Assembly: GCA_009702045.1 (NCBI GenBank)
Contig: WLIV01000010.1
Location: 1-64,000, forward strand
DNA from: Actinomycetota bacterium
GTDB lineage: Bacteria; Actinomycetota; Acidimicrobiia; Acidimicrobiales; Ilumatobacteraceae
Length of the DNA stretch: 64,000 nt
Reading direction: 5' to 3'
A program made the translations under genes and the position numbers. Positions 8,759 through 16,713 of this stretch are shown here, piece by piece. The number at the start of each line of letters is the position of its first letter. Position 1 is the stretch's first letter. The notes below the pieces were generated by a model. The model worked only from the letters and a program-made list of their open reading frames with translations. It ran no database searches and was not told the origin of the DNA.

Positions 8759-9969
8759 CAGCTGGGCTCCCTTGGTAGGCCGAGCAGGCGCTCGGCGAGC
8801 GTGTTGCGTTGGATCTCGTCGGTGCCGCCGGCGATGCGCATCATCGGAGCGCCAGTGATCCACCGGCCCCAGGCATACGTGCCCCACTCGCCGGAATCGG
8901 CGAGTACCGACAGACCCAGCAGCTCAGCAGCAAGCTCAGCGCACTGCGTTGCCTGCTCACCGAACAACAACTTCAAAATCGAACCCTCTGCGCCGGGCGC
9001 CTTGCCGGCGAGCATCGTCGCCTCGTGACGGCCGATCAGGAGGCGTCGCAACTCGGCGTTGGTGTGCCGCTCCGCCAGTCGCTGACGCACGATCGGGTCG
9101 TGAGCGCGATCAAGGTGGCGCGCCATCTCGATCAGGCGCGCAACTGGATCGACGGCGGAGTTGTTGGCACCGGAACCGACTGCGGCACGCTCGCTCATCA
9201 GCGTGGCCATGACGGCCCGCCATCCCGACCCGGGCTCACCAACCCGGTTGGCATCGGGGATCCGCACTTCGTCGAGGAACACCTCGTTGAAGTGCGTCTC
9301 GCCGGTCATCTGTCGCAGCGGCACCACGGTGACGCCGGGCGCGTCCATGTCGAGCACGAACATCGTGATGCCCTGATGTTTGGGCACGTCGACGTCGGTG
9401 CGCACCAGCAGTTGCCCGACCTGTGAGAGGTGCGCCTGCGATGACCACACCTTCTGGCCGGTGACTATCCAGTCGTCCCCATCTCGCACCGCCTTGGTCT
9501 TCAGCCCGGCGAGGTCGGAGCCCGCTTCGGGCTCGCTGAGCAGTTGGCACACCACCAGTTCTCCGGTGAAGATCCCGGGCAGGTACTTGGCCTGCAGTTC
9601 GGGGCTGCCGTGCGCCATCAGCGCCGGCGCGACGAGGTGCGTCCCGGTGGCAAACGGCTGCTGGTCGGGCACGTCGAACTCGGCCTCCAACCGTCGGTAC
9701 TCCTCGTCCAGTTGCGGGCTGCGGCCTCCCCCGCCGAGTGCAAGCGGGCCACCGACCCACCCGAACCCGTGCTGGAACACGCGGCGCCGCCACTCACGCG
9801 ATCGTTCCAGCGCGGCGGCTTCTTCGGCCCGATCGGTGTGCGAATCAAGCAGCCCGATCGCGTCGGAACCCACACCCCAGCCGGACTGCGTGTCCGCCAC
9901 ACGCCGCAATGCGTTGTCCTCCAAGAAGCGCAGTGCTGCGTCGCGAAACTCGGCCAGTTCATCGCCCAT
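8758..9969 (-). CDS. Acyl-CoA dehydrogenase
   Basis: A 403-residue FAD-dependent acyl-CoA dehydrogenase. Visible family features are LLSEPEAGSDLAGLKTKA and VTGQKVWSS in the beta domain, and the C-terminal GGTDEIQRNTLAERLLGLP motif that contacts FAD across the dimer. It should introduce an alpha-beta double bond into an acyl-CoA and pass electrons to electron-transfer flavoprotein. It is the first gene of the minus-strand unit with HpaB, SDR and TetR. The ATG lies six bases after a -10-like TAGCCT, so the mRNA may be leaderless. The N-terminal domain is shorter and more divergent than in fatty-acid enzymes, as in steroid- or ring-acid-type members. Confidence 0.85.
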   Translation of the reverse strand: MGDELAEFRDAALRFLEDNALRRVADTQSGWGVGSDAIGLLDSHTDRAEEAAALERSREWRRRVFQHGFGWVGGPLALGGGGRSPQLDEEYRRLEAEFDVPDQQPFATGTHLVAPALMAHGSPELQAKYLPGIFTGELVVCQLLSEPEAGSDLAGLKTKAVRDGDDWIVTGQKVWSSQAHLSQVGQLLVRTDVDVPKHQGITMFVLDMDAPGVTVVPLRQMTGETHFNEVFLDEVRIPDANRVGEPGSGWRAVMATLMSERAAVGSGANNSAVDPVARLIEMARHLDRAHDPIVRQRLAERHTNAELRRLLIGRHEATMLAGKAPGAEGSILKLLFGEQATQCAELAAELLGLSVLADSGEWGTYAWGRWITGAPMMRIAGGTDEIQRNTLAERLLGLPREPS

Positions 9970-9975
9970 CCGACG

Positions 9976-10004
9976 AGGCTAGCGGACTGTTTAACGTTGT
10001 TCAA
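9976..10004 (-). promoter_or_regulatory. Sigma-70-type promoter for acyl-CoA dehydrogenase operon
   Basis: On the minus strand TTGAAC (10004-9999), a 17-base spacer and TAGCCT (9981-9976) stand six bases before ATG 9969. This fits a promoter that gives a leaderless transcript. The plus-strand promoter of the Rieske gene begins 18 bases away. Confidence 0.55.
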
Positions 10005-10021
10005 GAGCGTAGATCTCCCTC

Positions 10022-10051
10022 TTGCGGGATTTATCTCGCTTGGGATATCTT
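10022..10051 (+). promoter_or_regulatory. Promoter of Rieske oxygenase gene
   Basis: TTGCGG (10022-10027), an 18-base spacer and TATCTT (10046-10051) are followed six bases later by ATG 10058. The transcript would start at or next to the start codon, that is, leaderless. Confidence 0.5.
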
Positions 10052-10057
10052 TCTGCG

Positions 10058-11053
10058 ATGAACCAGGTACCCGCACACATGACCAAGCCGACCGGCTGGT
10101 TCCAGATCGGCTGGGCCAACGACTTTCCCGTCGGCTCGGTGTCGGCGCGCAAGTTCTTCGGTGACGAACTGGTCGTCTTTCGCACCGAGAGCGGCGAACT
10201 GAAGGCGCTCGAGGCGTACTGCCAACATATGGGTGCGCATCTCGGCTTCGGCGGCACCGTCTGCGGCGAGCTGATCCGCTGTCCGTTCCATCTGTGGGAC
10301 TGGGATGGCGAGGGCCAGAACGCCTGTATTCCCTACCAGGATCGCCCCAACCGAGCCGTGCGGATGCGCACCTGGCAACTGCTCGAACGCAACGACATGG
10401 TGTATCTCTGGCACGACAAGCAGGGGGCACCACCCAGTTGGGAGCCGCCGGAGATTTTCGAGGCGTTGGGTCCGGACGTCGCCGCCGCCGAGTACCACGC
10501 GCCACACCCCAACGGACAGATCCGCTTCGGCGCCCTGCAGCTGAGCCCCTATGTCGTCCTCGACAACGTCGCCGACCCTGCTCACTTCATGGCAGTGCAC
10601 GGCAGCGCCTCGATCCCCACCGTCGTGAGCGCGGAGGCCGACGGGCACCTGTTCAGCGTGAAGCTGGGCTTCGGCAAACGCTGGCTCTCCAACCCCGAGG
10701 ACACCTCAACGCTGGACGCGCTCGACATCATGCAGGTCGGCGTGGGGTTGTCGTACACCGCCCTCGGCAGCCTGACGAACCCGTTCGTCGTGATCGTGCT
10801 CGCCACCACTCCGATCGACGACGAGACGTCCGAGATGTTCCAGACCGTGTGGTTGCAGAAGACCCAGGGAGACGAGGTGCCGGGCCGCCTGGCCGACCGC
10901 ATGTGGCAGGCCACCAACCAACTCCCCGGCGACATCGTCATCTGGGAGCACCAGCGCTACGTGGAGCGCGCTGCGTGGGCGGCGAACGAGGTGAAGGGGT
11001 TCAACGCCCTACGCCGGTGGGCCGCGAACTTCTACGAGCCTGCAGCCGGCTGA
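10058..11053 (+). CDS. Rieske non-heme iron oxygenase (KshA-like)
   Basis: A 331-residue oxygenase. The Rieske [2Fe-2S] motif is C55-x-H57 and C75-x2-H78 (CQHMGAH, CPFHLW). A mononuclear iron site follows in NxxDxxHxxxxH (N170, D173, H176, H181). Such enzymes take electrons from a ferredoxin-type reductase and hydroxylate rings; this branch resembles 3-ketosteroid 9-alpha-hydroxylase KshA and related actinobacterial oxygenases. I chose ATG 10058 because it follows a promoter at leaderless distance; ATG 10079 is an alternative. No reductase component lies in the window. It begins a unit with a SnoaL-like protein and a TetR regulator. A ring-containing substrate is likely, but a steroid is not proven. 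Confidence 0.85.
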   Translation: MNQVPAHMTKPTGWFQIGWANDFPVGSVSARKFFGDELVVFRTESGELKALEAYCQHMGAHLGFGGTVCGELIRCPFHLWDWDGEGQNACIPYQDRPNRAVRMRTWQLLERNDMVYLWHDKQGAPPSWEPPEIFEALGPDVAAAEYHAPHPNGQIRFGALQLSPYVVLDNVADPAHFMAVHGSASIPTVVSAEADGHLFSVKLGFGKRWLSNPEDTSTLDALDIMQVGVGLSYTALGSLTNPFVVIVLATTPIDDETSEMFQTVWLQKTQGDEVPGRLADRMWQATNQLPGDIVIWEHQRYVERAAWAANEVKGFNALRRWAANFYEPAAG

Positions 11054-11083
11054 CCGACCTCCACCAACCCTGAAGGGGTACCA

Positions 11084-11482
11084 ATGCCGCTCGAAGCTGG
11101 AAGTGTCGCCGCGATCGCGTGGTCGTTCTGGGAGCAATTGAACAACGGACACGTCGACGAGGCGCTCGACCTGCTCGACGACGATGGCGTGTACTGGGTT
11201 GCGCTCGCCGGGCCTCGCGTCGATCGGACGATGGCCGCGATGCGGAAACTCTTCCACAGGATCTCCGAACGGTTTCCGATGCAGATGACCTTGCTCGATG
11301 CGATCGAGACAGGCGATCGCGTCGCTCTCGAAGTCGAGAGCTACGTCGAGTTGCCCACCGGGTTGTACAACAACCGCTACGTCTTCATCATGACGGTGCG
11401 TGGCGGCAAGATCGTCGAGGTGCACGAGTACCTCGACACCAACCACGCCGATGCGGTCCTGATCCCTGCGCTCAAAGGCTGA
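11084..11482 (+). CDS. SnoaL-like / ketosteroid isomerase-fold (NTF2-like) protein
   Basis: A 132-residue single-domain protein of the NTF2-like cone fold. The typical opening (FWEQLNNGHVDEALDLLDDDGVYW) and closing segment (GGKIVEVHEYLDT) of the SnoaL-like group are clear. Members isomerise, hydrate or cyclise small hydrophobic substrates, or only bind them. GAAGGGGT precedes the ATG. It follows the Rieske oxygenase by 30 bases, so it may act on the oxygenase product, for example by moving a double bond or opening an unstable ring, but that is inference. A catalytic residue cannot be assigned with certainty from sequence alone. Confidence 0.7.
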   Translation: MPLEAGSVAAIAWSFWEQLNNGHVDEALDLLDDDGVYWVALAGPRVDRTMAAMRKLFHRISERFPMQMTLLDAIETGDRVALEVESYVELPTGLYNNRYVFIMTVRGGKIVEVHEYLDTNHADAVLIPALKG

Positions 11483-11486
11483 CACC

Positions 11487-12047
11487 GTGCCCAAGATCGT
11501 CGACCACGACGAACGGCGCCGCGAGCTCGCCCAGGCCGCGCTGACCGTCATCGGTCGCTCGGGTTTGGAGGCCGCCACCATTCGCGCGGTCGCCGAAGAG
11601 TCCGGTTGGTCGACCGGGGTGCTGAAGCACTACTACGCCGACAAGGACGCGTTGCTGCGCGCAACACTGCGCGAGATGGAACGGGCCAACATGGCCCGCT
11701 TCGACGCGGCGCAGCAACAACCGAACGCCTTCGATGCCATCGCGGCGATCGTGACCGAGATCCTCGCCGCCGACGCCGCCGAGGCGCGCCTGTGGATCGC
11801 GTTCACCGCCCGCGCGAGCACCGACCCCGAGATCGCCGGCTTGATGCGACACGCGATCGACGTGTGGGTGACGCGCTGGGCGGCACTTGTGCGCCGCGGA
11901 CAGTCGGATGGCTCGATCCGCGCCGACCTCGACGCCGAACAGGTGGCCGGCGAGATCCATGCGCTCGTCAACGGTCTACGACTACGCCACCAGTTCCGTC
12001 CGACGCCGGGCAACCCCGTGTTGTTGGAACACCTGCGGACTCGCTGA
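11487..12047 (+). CDS. TetR-family transcriptional regulator (BetI-like C-terminal domain)
   Basis: A 186-residue TetR regulator that begins with GTG. The helix-turn-helix lies in residues 10-55 (AATIRAVAEESGWSTGVLKHYYADKDALL). The C-terminal region (LWIAFTARASTDPEIAGLMR) resembles the BetI/TetR_C_6 type. It is the third gene of the Rieske unit, four bases after the SnoaL-like gene, so it probably controls this unit in response to its substrate or product. It is convergent with the amidohydrolase at 12054. Confidence 0.85.
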   Translation: MPKIVDHDERRRELAQAALTVIGRSGLEAATIRAVAEESGWSTGVLKHYYADKDALLRATLREMERANMARFDAAQQQPNAFDAIAAIVTEILAADAAEARLWIAFTARASTDPEIAGLMRHAIDVWVTRWAALVRRGQSDGSIRADLDAEQVAGEIHALVNGLRLRHQFRPTPGNPVLLEHLRTR

Positions 12048-12053
12048 CAGGGT

Positions 12054-13256
12054 TCAGACGAGTCCGAACAGTTGCATTGCGTTGTCGCGCATCACAAAGC
12101 GCTGCTGCTCGTGGCTGAGCATGCCGAGGTGGTCGACGAGTTGTGTCGGGAAGGCGAGGCCCTCCGAGTGCGGGAAGTCGGAGCCGCCGATGACGACATC
12201 CGTGCCGGTGGCCTCCAAGACCGAGGTGAGATCGTCCTCCCAGTACGGCACCACGCGGAAGTTCCGCTTGAAGGTCGTGCTGGGCCGCTCGGCGAGCTGG
12301 CCGCCGATCCAGCGGCCGTTGCGGCCCATGCCCCGCATCTTGTCCATCTTGGTCAGCAGACCCGGCACCCACTCGGCACCGTGTTCGGCCGACAGAATGC
12401 GCAGGTTCGGGAAACGGCCGAACACGTTGTCGTAGATCAACGCCGAGAAGGTCTCCATCGCCGGCTGATCACCGTAGGCCCACGCCCACTGCCACGCCGA
12501 CTGGGTGTAGAAGGTCGGATCCTCCTCCTGGCCCCACATACCCGATCGGCTGGCCTTGTAGCCGGGCATCGCCTCGTTGATGTGGTAGCAGACCACTGCA
12601 CCAGCTTCTTCGATCCGCGCCCAGAACGGGTCGAAGTGGGGATCGCCGGGCGAACGGCCGTAGGCCGGTCCGGGGCAGATGGAGATGGCCTTGCAGCCAC
12701 GCGCGAAGAGCCAGTCGAGCTGCTCGCACGCCTTGGTGACATCGCGCATGGAGATCGTGGGGCTGGTGAAGATGCGACCCTCGGCGCCGAAGCCCCACAC
12801 CTCTTCCATCCAGCGCAGGTACGCCCACGAGGACGCCCAGTAGACATCGTCGTCAGTGAGGAAGTGCTCGGCGAACAAGCCCATCGAGCCGCTGAACAGG
12901 ACGGCGGCGTCGACATGTTGACGGTCCATTTGCGCGAGACGCAGGTCGCGGTCGAGGAACGCCGGGTCCATCGTCATCCACTGGTAACCACCTTGGTCGG
13001 CGCCAGCCTTCATGCTCTTCAGCATTTCCTTCAGCGAGCCCGGGCGGTAGCACTCGTCGACCTTGTTGTCGAGCTGGATCTGGCGATCCTGCGCCATGAA
13101 CAACTCTTCGCCGTCGCGTTGCACGATCCGCAGCGTGCGATCGGCGTACTTCTTTTCGATCCAGCCCGTGTAGCAGTCGACCGGCTCGTAGATGTGCTGA
13201 TCACAATCGAAGATGCCGTAGTCGGTGTATGTCTCGAACGCGGTGTACTCGGCCAC
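12054..13256 (-). CDS. Amidohydrolase 2 family metal-dependent hydrolase/decarboxylase
   Basis: A 400-residue member of the amidohydrolase-2 family. It has the N-terminal metal motif DQH (FDCDQHIYEP), a barrel histidine in CYHINEAMPG and the C-terminal SDFPHSEG aspartate. It resembles actinobacterial proteins often annotated as 2-amino-3-carboxymuconate semialdehyde decarboxylase-like. I chose GTG 13256 because GGAGGA lies right before it; the open frame extends beyond, into the promoter. A near-consensus promoter (TTGTCA-17-TATAAT) is directly upstream, the best in the window. The divergent TetR gene at 13421 is the probable regulator. The reaction cannot be specified. Confidence 0.8.
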   Translation of the reverse strand: MAEYTAFETYTDYGIFDCDQHIYEPVDCYTGWIEKKYADRTLRIVQRDGEELFMAQDRQIQLDNKVDECYRPGSLKEMLKSMKAGADQGGYQWMTMDPAFLDRDLRLAQMDRQHVDAAVLFSGSMGLFAEHFLTDDDVYWASSWAYLRWMEEVWGFGAEGRIFTSPTISMRDVTKACEQLDWLFARGCKAISICPGPAYGRSPGDPHFDPFWARIEEAGAVVCYHINEAMPGYKASRSGMWGQEEDPTFYTQSAWQWAWAYGDQPAMETFSALIYDNVFGRFPNLRILSAEHGAEWVPGLLTKMDKMRGMGRNGRWIGGQLAERPSTTFKRNFRVVPYWEDDLTSVLEATGTDVVIGGSDFPHSEGLAFPTQLVDHLGMLSHEQQRFVMRDNAMQLFGLV

Positions 13257-13308
13257 TGATCCTCCAACGACGGCGACCACCTGATGGCGATCTTCAAATA
13301 TATGACGG

Positions 13309-13337
13309 ATTATACCCATTACAAGGAAGCATGACAA
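13309..13337 (-). promoter_or_regulatory. Near-consensus sigma-70 promoter for amidohydrolase gene
   Basis: Minus strand: TTGTCA (13337-13332), a 17-base spacer and TATAAT (13314-13309), with predicted start near 13302 and a leader of about 45 bases to GTG 13256. It is the closest match to the housekeeping consensus in the window, so a high basal level or control by a repressor is likely. Confidence 0.8.
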
Positions 13338-13420
13338 GTGGTCGTCGGCACACATCACACGGCGGCACTGTCCAACCGTCGTGGTGCCACCTGACTCGTC
13401 GGGACCAATAGGTTGTCGCC

Positions 13421-14014
13421 ATGTCGATGGACGCTGATGGGGAGCGAGTGATTGCTGCCGCGTGGCGCGTCCTGGAACGATCCAACTTCGAGACCTGCAA
13501 GATCGAGCGGATCATGAAGGAGGCGGACGTCTCGGCGCGCACGTTCTACCGCTACTTCGCCGACAAGGACGAACTCCTCTTGGCATTGATGCGCGACGAA
13601 ATGGCGCGCTCCTCAGTGCACCTCGTTGCGGCGGTTGCCGCCGTCGAGCGGCCGGTCGACAAGGTGGCGGTGTGGATCAGTGCCGTGATCGGAGCCGCCG
13701 CGGATCCGCGCCGCAGCGCCCGGGCACGATTGTTCAGTGCGCAACAGCCGTTGACGCGCAAGTACCCGAACGAACTCGCGGAGGGGGTGGCCCTGCTGAC
13801 AGCGCCACTGCGGGCCGCCCTCACAGAGGGCATCGCCAGCGGCGACTTCAAGTGGGCGAACCCTGAGCGCGACACAGCACTGATCTACTCGCTCACCGGC
13901 GGGGAGATGAGCGAAGCACTCGCCGACCACCCTGCGCTGAGCACCACCGACCGGATCGAGGCGGCCGTGGCGTTCGTGCTGCGTTCGCTGGGAGTTCCAC
14001 CCAGCGAACGCTGA
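13421..14014 (+). CDS. TetR-family transcriptional regulator
   Basis: A 197-residue TetR regulator. The helix-turn-helix is in residues 10-55 (IERIMKEADVSARTFYRYFADKDELL); the C-terminal helical domain is of unassigned ligand class. ATG 13421 is used; ATG 13427 is also possible. No Shine-Dalgarno site is visible, so a leaderless transcript is conceivable. It lies between two divergently and convergently placed amidohydrolase genes (12054-13256 and 14022-15149), and the upstream gene's promoter is in its upstream region, so that gene is the likeliest target. Confidence 0.85.
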   Translation: MSMDADGERVIAAAWRVLERSNFETCKIERIMKEADVSARTFYRYFADKDELLLALMRDEMARSSVHLVAAVAAVERPVDKVAVWISAVIGAAADPRRSARARLFSAQQPLTRKYPNELAEGVALLTAPLRAALTEGIASGDFKWANPERDTALIYSLTGGEMSEALADHPALSTTDRIEAAVAFVLRSLGVPPSER

Positions 14015-14021
14015 ACCGGGT

Positions 14022-15149
14022 TCAGCCCGCCGGCGGCGACGAGACGTGCGGGAACAGTTCCTCGAACGCACCCCTGGTGATGCGCTCGCGCACCGCCGGG
14101 GCGACGTCGTCGAGCAGGCCGTGCAACGTCTCCTGAGTGTGGCCGAAGGTGCCCTCGATGTGCGGGTAGTCGCTGCCGAACATCACGTTCTGGTAGCCCA
14201 TCGCGGACATCGCGGCCGGGGCTGACTCATCGTGCTGGAAACTGGCGTAGACCTGGCCGTACAGGTATTCCTTCGGCGGTTTGCTGAGCTGCGGACGAAC
14301 GAACATGAAGTGCTGGCGGTAGGCCTCGTTCATGCGATCGCCGACCTGCGGCACCCACGTGGCCCCGCCTTCGGCAATCAGCACCTTCAGCCCGGGGTGA
14401 CGTTCGAGCGCGCCACTGGTGACCATCTTCATCGCTGCGAACTGCCCGCCGTACGTGGTGTTCACGTAGTTGAGGATTGCACCGCCGGCGCCGCGGAACA
14501 TCTGGTTGGTATCGGCTGCGCCGTCGGTACCGATGTGGAACGCGACCACCATGCCCGTTTCCTCGGCGGTGGCCCACAGCGGTTCCCACGACTCGTGGTT
14601 GTAGTCGCGGGTACCGGGAGGGTTGCCCGTGGGCAAACTGATCAGCTTCAGCCCGATCTCAGCGGCGTGAATGCATTCGGCAACGGCATCCTCGACCTGC
14701 AGCATTGGCATCAGGGCGGCAGGAACCAAGCGATCCGGCGCGACCGGCAGGATCTCCGACACGAGCCAGTCGTTCTCCGCCCGTGCTGCGTCGCGGATCA
14801 ACTGCGGATCCTCGATCAGCGAGCACCACAGACCGATCGATTGGAACATCACCTCGGCCCAGATGCCCTCCTGGTCGAGGTCCTTCATGCGCAGGTTGAT
14901 GTCGCGCGAACCCGGCGGCCGCTGCGACAGCTGACCGATGGTCTCCCCGGTGGTGCCCTTCGCCGTCATCATCTTGGGCACCGGACGAGTGAACGACTTC
15001 CCGTCGACGGTGACTCGTTCCTCGGTGTCGGAGAGCATCTCCGTCTGGGGCATGCGGTCGGCCTGGGCCTTGGGCATGATCTGGTGCCAAAGGTCGGCGG
15101 GCTCGAGGAAGTGCGAATCGGCGGAGTGCGCCCAGATCTTGTTACTCAT
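14022..15149 (-). CDS. Amidohydrolase 2 family metal-dependent hydrolase/decarboxylase
   Basis: A 375-residue amidohydrolase-2 protein. The metal motif DSH is in SADSHFLEP near the N-terminus, a barrel histidine is in VVAFHIGTDG and the C-terminal aspartate is in FGSDYPHIEG. It is the third paralogue in the window. I chose ATG 15149 because a promoter-like TTCACC-17-TACAGT lies just upstream, at a leaderless distance; GTG 15167 in frame would fall inside that promoter. It is divergent from the decayed DUF35 and thiolase genes, sharing an upstream region of less than 100 bases. It may therefore be controlled together with that cluster. Confidence 0.8.
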   Translation of the reverse strand: MSNKIWAHSADSHFLEPADLWHQIMPKAQADRMPQTEMLSDTEERVTVDGKSFTRPVPKMMTAKGTTGETIGQLSQRPPGSRDINLRMKDLDQEGIWAEVMFQSIGLWCSLIEDPQLIRDAARAENDWLVSEILPVAPDRLVPAALMPMLQVEDAVAECIHAAEIGLKLISLPTGNPPGTRDYNHESWEPLWATAEETGMVVAFHIGTDGAADTNQMFRGAGGAILNYVNTTYGGQFAAMKMVTSGALERHPGLKVLIAEGGATWVPQVGDRMNEAYRQHFMFVRPQLSKPPKEYLYGQVYASFQHDESAPAAMSAMGYQNVMFGSDYPHIEGTFGHTQETLHGLLDDVAPAVRERITRGAFEELFPHVSSPPAG

Positions 15150-15156
15150 TCGGCTG

Positions 15157-15185
15157 ACTGTAGTCACCGTGTTCGGCGAGGTGAA
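15157..15185 (-). promoter_or_regulatory. Promoter for amidohydrolase gene
   Basis: Minus strand: TTCACC (15185-15180), a 17-base spacer and TACAGT (15162-15157), seven bases before ATG 15149. The geometry fits a leaderless mRNA. Confidence 0.45.
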
Positions 15186-15245
15186 GGGGCCCGAGCGGAA
15201 TGGGATTCCACCCGCAGCTCGACGGTTTCGAACTAGACAGTGCCG

Positions 15246-15448
15246 ATGCCCGAAACGATCACCGACGAGGAGCTGGCAACGGCACGATCCACCTTGCGGT
15301 GTTCCTCCACCAAGGCCCTCCCGCTGAAGGTGTCGACTATTCGACGCCGTATCCCGTGGTGACCGTCGAGCTCGACGAGCAGCCCGGTCTGCGCTTCACC
15401 GGCACACCGGTTCCCGCATTTCGCCTCATCAAGAGCAGCACATCATGA
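15246..15448 (+). pseudogene. Decayed DUF35 OB-fold protein gene (partner of thiolase)
   Basis: A start-like segment MPETITDEELAT (15246 onward) is followed, after a frame change near 15275, by GTIHLAVFLHQGPPAEG and YPVVTVELDEQPGLRFTGT, the core strands of a DUF35 OB-fold protein. It then jumps to PVPAFRLIKSSTS, which looks like the normal C-terminus. The zinc-ribbon region with its four cysteines and about 20 residues of the OB-fold are missing. The frame from 15246 stops at 15362; the other frame is open from ATG 15200, but its first 25 residues look random. The stop still overlaps the thiolase ATG, so the ancestral coupling survives. Two deletions, or an assembly error, would explain this. 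The family comparison is from memory. Confidence 0.65.
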
Positions 15449-16608
15449 TCAGCACCCGCAACCCAGCCAAGAACACCGTCGCCTTCGCCGGCGCGTCCAC
15501 CACCGGCTTCTCCTCCAAGAACACGCCGCGCAGCCAGGCCTCGTACGCCGCTGAAGCGTGCACCGCGGTCATGAGGGCCTGCGGCCTCCAGGCCTCGGAC
15601 ATCGATGGCATCATCGGCACCAACCCCAGCGCGGCAGACGTACAGGCGATGCTCGGCATCCCCGAGATCACCTACTTCGCCAACCCGCCGATTCCCGTGG
15701 GCAACCACATGGCCGCCGCCGTGGCCGCGGTACACAGCGGTCAGTGCGACACCGTGCTCGTCTACCACGCGGCATACCGACTGCCCTGGAACACGGCGTC
15801 GTCGCTCAAGGACCCGTTCCGTGGCCTCGGCCCCACTGCACCCGGCCCTGGTCCCGACACCGTGGCCGGTGTCATCGGCTACACCGCCTGGGCATCGCGC
15901 TACATGCACGAGTTCGGCGTGCCGAAGGAGACGTTCGGCCGTATCGCGATCAACGGCCGCTCGAACGCGGTCAACAACCCGGCGGCAGCGATGCGCACGC
16001 CGATGACGATGGACGACTACCTGTCGGCACGCATGATCCGCTGGCCGCTGTGCCTGCTCGACATGGACGTTCCCGTCGACGGCGCAGATGCGTTCATCAT
16101 CACCACCACCGAACGTGCCCGCGACCTGGCGCTACCACCGGTGCTGATCAACGCCTGCACACTGGGCATGATCGACAAGGTTCAGGAAGAGCAGACTCCC
16201 AGCCTGCGGCATCACGGCCATCACGTCGTAGTCAACAACCTCAAGGCCAAGAGCGATTTCTGGACCGACGGTTGCGACCTCTACTACGCGTACGACGGCT
16301 TCACCCCGATCACGCTGAACTGGCTGGAGAACGCCGGATGGTGCGGCCCCGGCGAGGCCGGTGCGTTCATCGAGTCCAACTGGGACGCAGCGAACTCGCG
16401 CATCATGATCAACGGCCGTGTGCCGCTGAACTCCCATGGCGGAGCGCTCTCGGAAGGTGGCACGCAGGGTTCGGGCTACATCCGCGAGGCGGTGCAGCAG
16501 CTCCAAGGGCTGGCCGGTGATCGTCAGGTCGCCGGAGCGCGAACTGCACTGCTGACCCTTGGCGGCTTCTTCTTCAACGCTCAGGGCCTCACGCTCGTGC
16601 GCGACTGA
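15445..16608 (+). CDS. Thiolase-like protein (SCP-x thiolase / Ltp2-type aldolase family)
   Basis: A 387-residue member of the lipid-transfer-protein thiolase group. The conserved YDGFTPITLNWLE and the HGGALSEGGTQGSG glycine-rich segment are typical. A nucleophilic cysteine at the usual N-terminal thiolase position is not evident (GTNPSAADVQ there), as in the Ltp2-type retro-aldolases, where tyrosines act. Those enzymes cleave a side-chain hydroxyacyl-CoA and work only in complex with a DUF35 protein. Here the DUF35 gene immediately upstream is broken. A thiolytic or purely structural role remains possible. The ATG overlaps the upstream stop by four bases. Confidence 0.75.
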   Translation: MISTRNPAKNTVAFAGASTTGFSSKNTPRSQASYAAEACTAVMRACGLQASDIDGIIGTNPSAADVQAMLGIPEITYFANPPIPVGNHMAAAVAAVHSGQCDTVLVYHAAYRLPWNTASSLKDPFRGLGPTAPGPGPDTVAGVIGYTAWASRYMHEFGVPKETFGRIAINGRSNAVNNPAAAMRTPMTMDDYLSARMIRWPLCLLDMDVPVDGADAFIITTTERARDLALPPVLINACTLGMIDKVQEEQTPSLRHHGHHVVVNNLKAKSDFWTDGCDLYYAYDGFTPITLNWLENAGWCGPGEAGAFIESNWDAANSRIMINGRVPLNSHGGALSEGGTQGSGYIREAVQQLQGLAGDRQVAGARTALLTLGGFFFNAQGLTLVRD

Positions 16609-16639
16609 GACCCTCACGACCCTGGTCTATGGTGACGGC

Positions 16640-16669
16640 TGTCACTCAATTGCCACAATCGGGTACAAT
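16640..16669 (+). promoter_or_regulatory. Putative promoter of CoA transferase/SDR unit
   Basis: TGTCAC (16640-16645), an 18-base spacer and TACAAT (16664-16669) lie 45 bases upstream of ATG 16714, which has its own AAGGGG ribosome site. The -35 is only a partial match. Confidence 0.4.
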
Positions 16670-16713
16670 CCGTCAGCTGATTCGGATCGGCTACGAACTT
16701 CAAGGGGACACTG

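Noticed and set aside
15200-15448. An intact 82-residue gene at 15200
   Set aside because: Only its last two thirds look like protein (DUF35); the first 25 residues do not, and a DUF35 start occurs in another frame at 15246, so a pseudogene is the better call.
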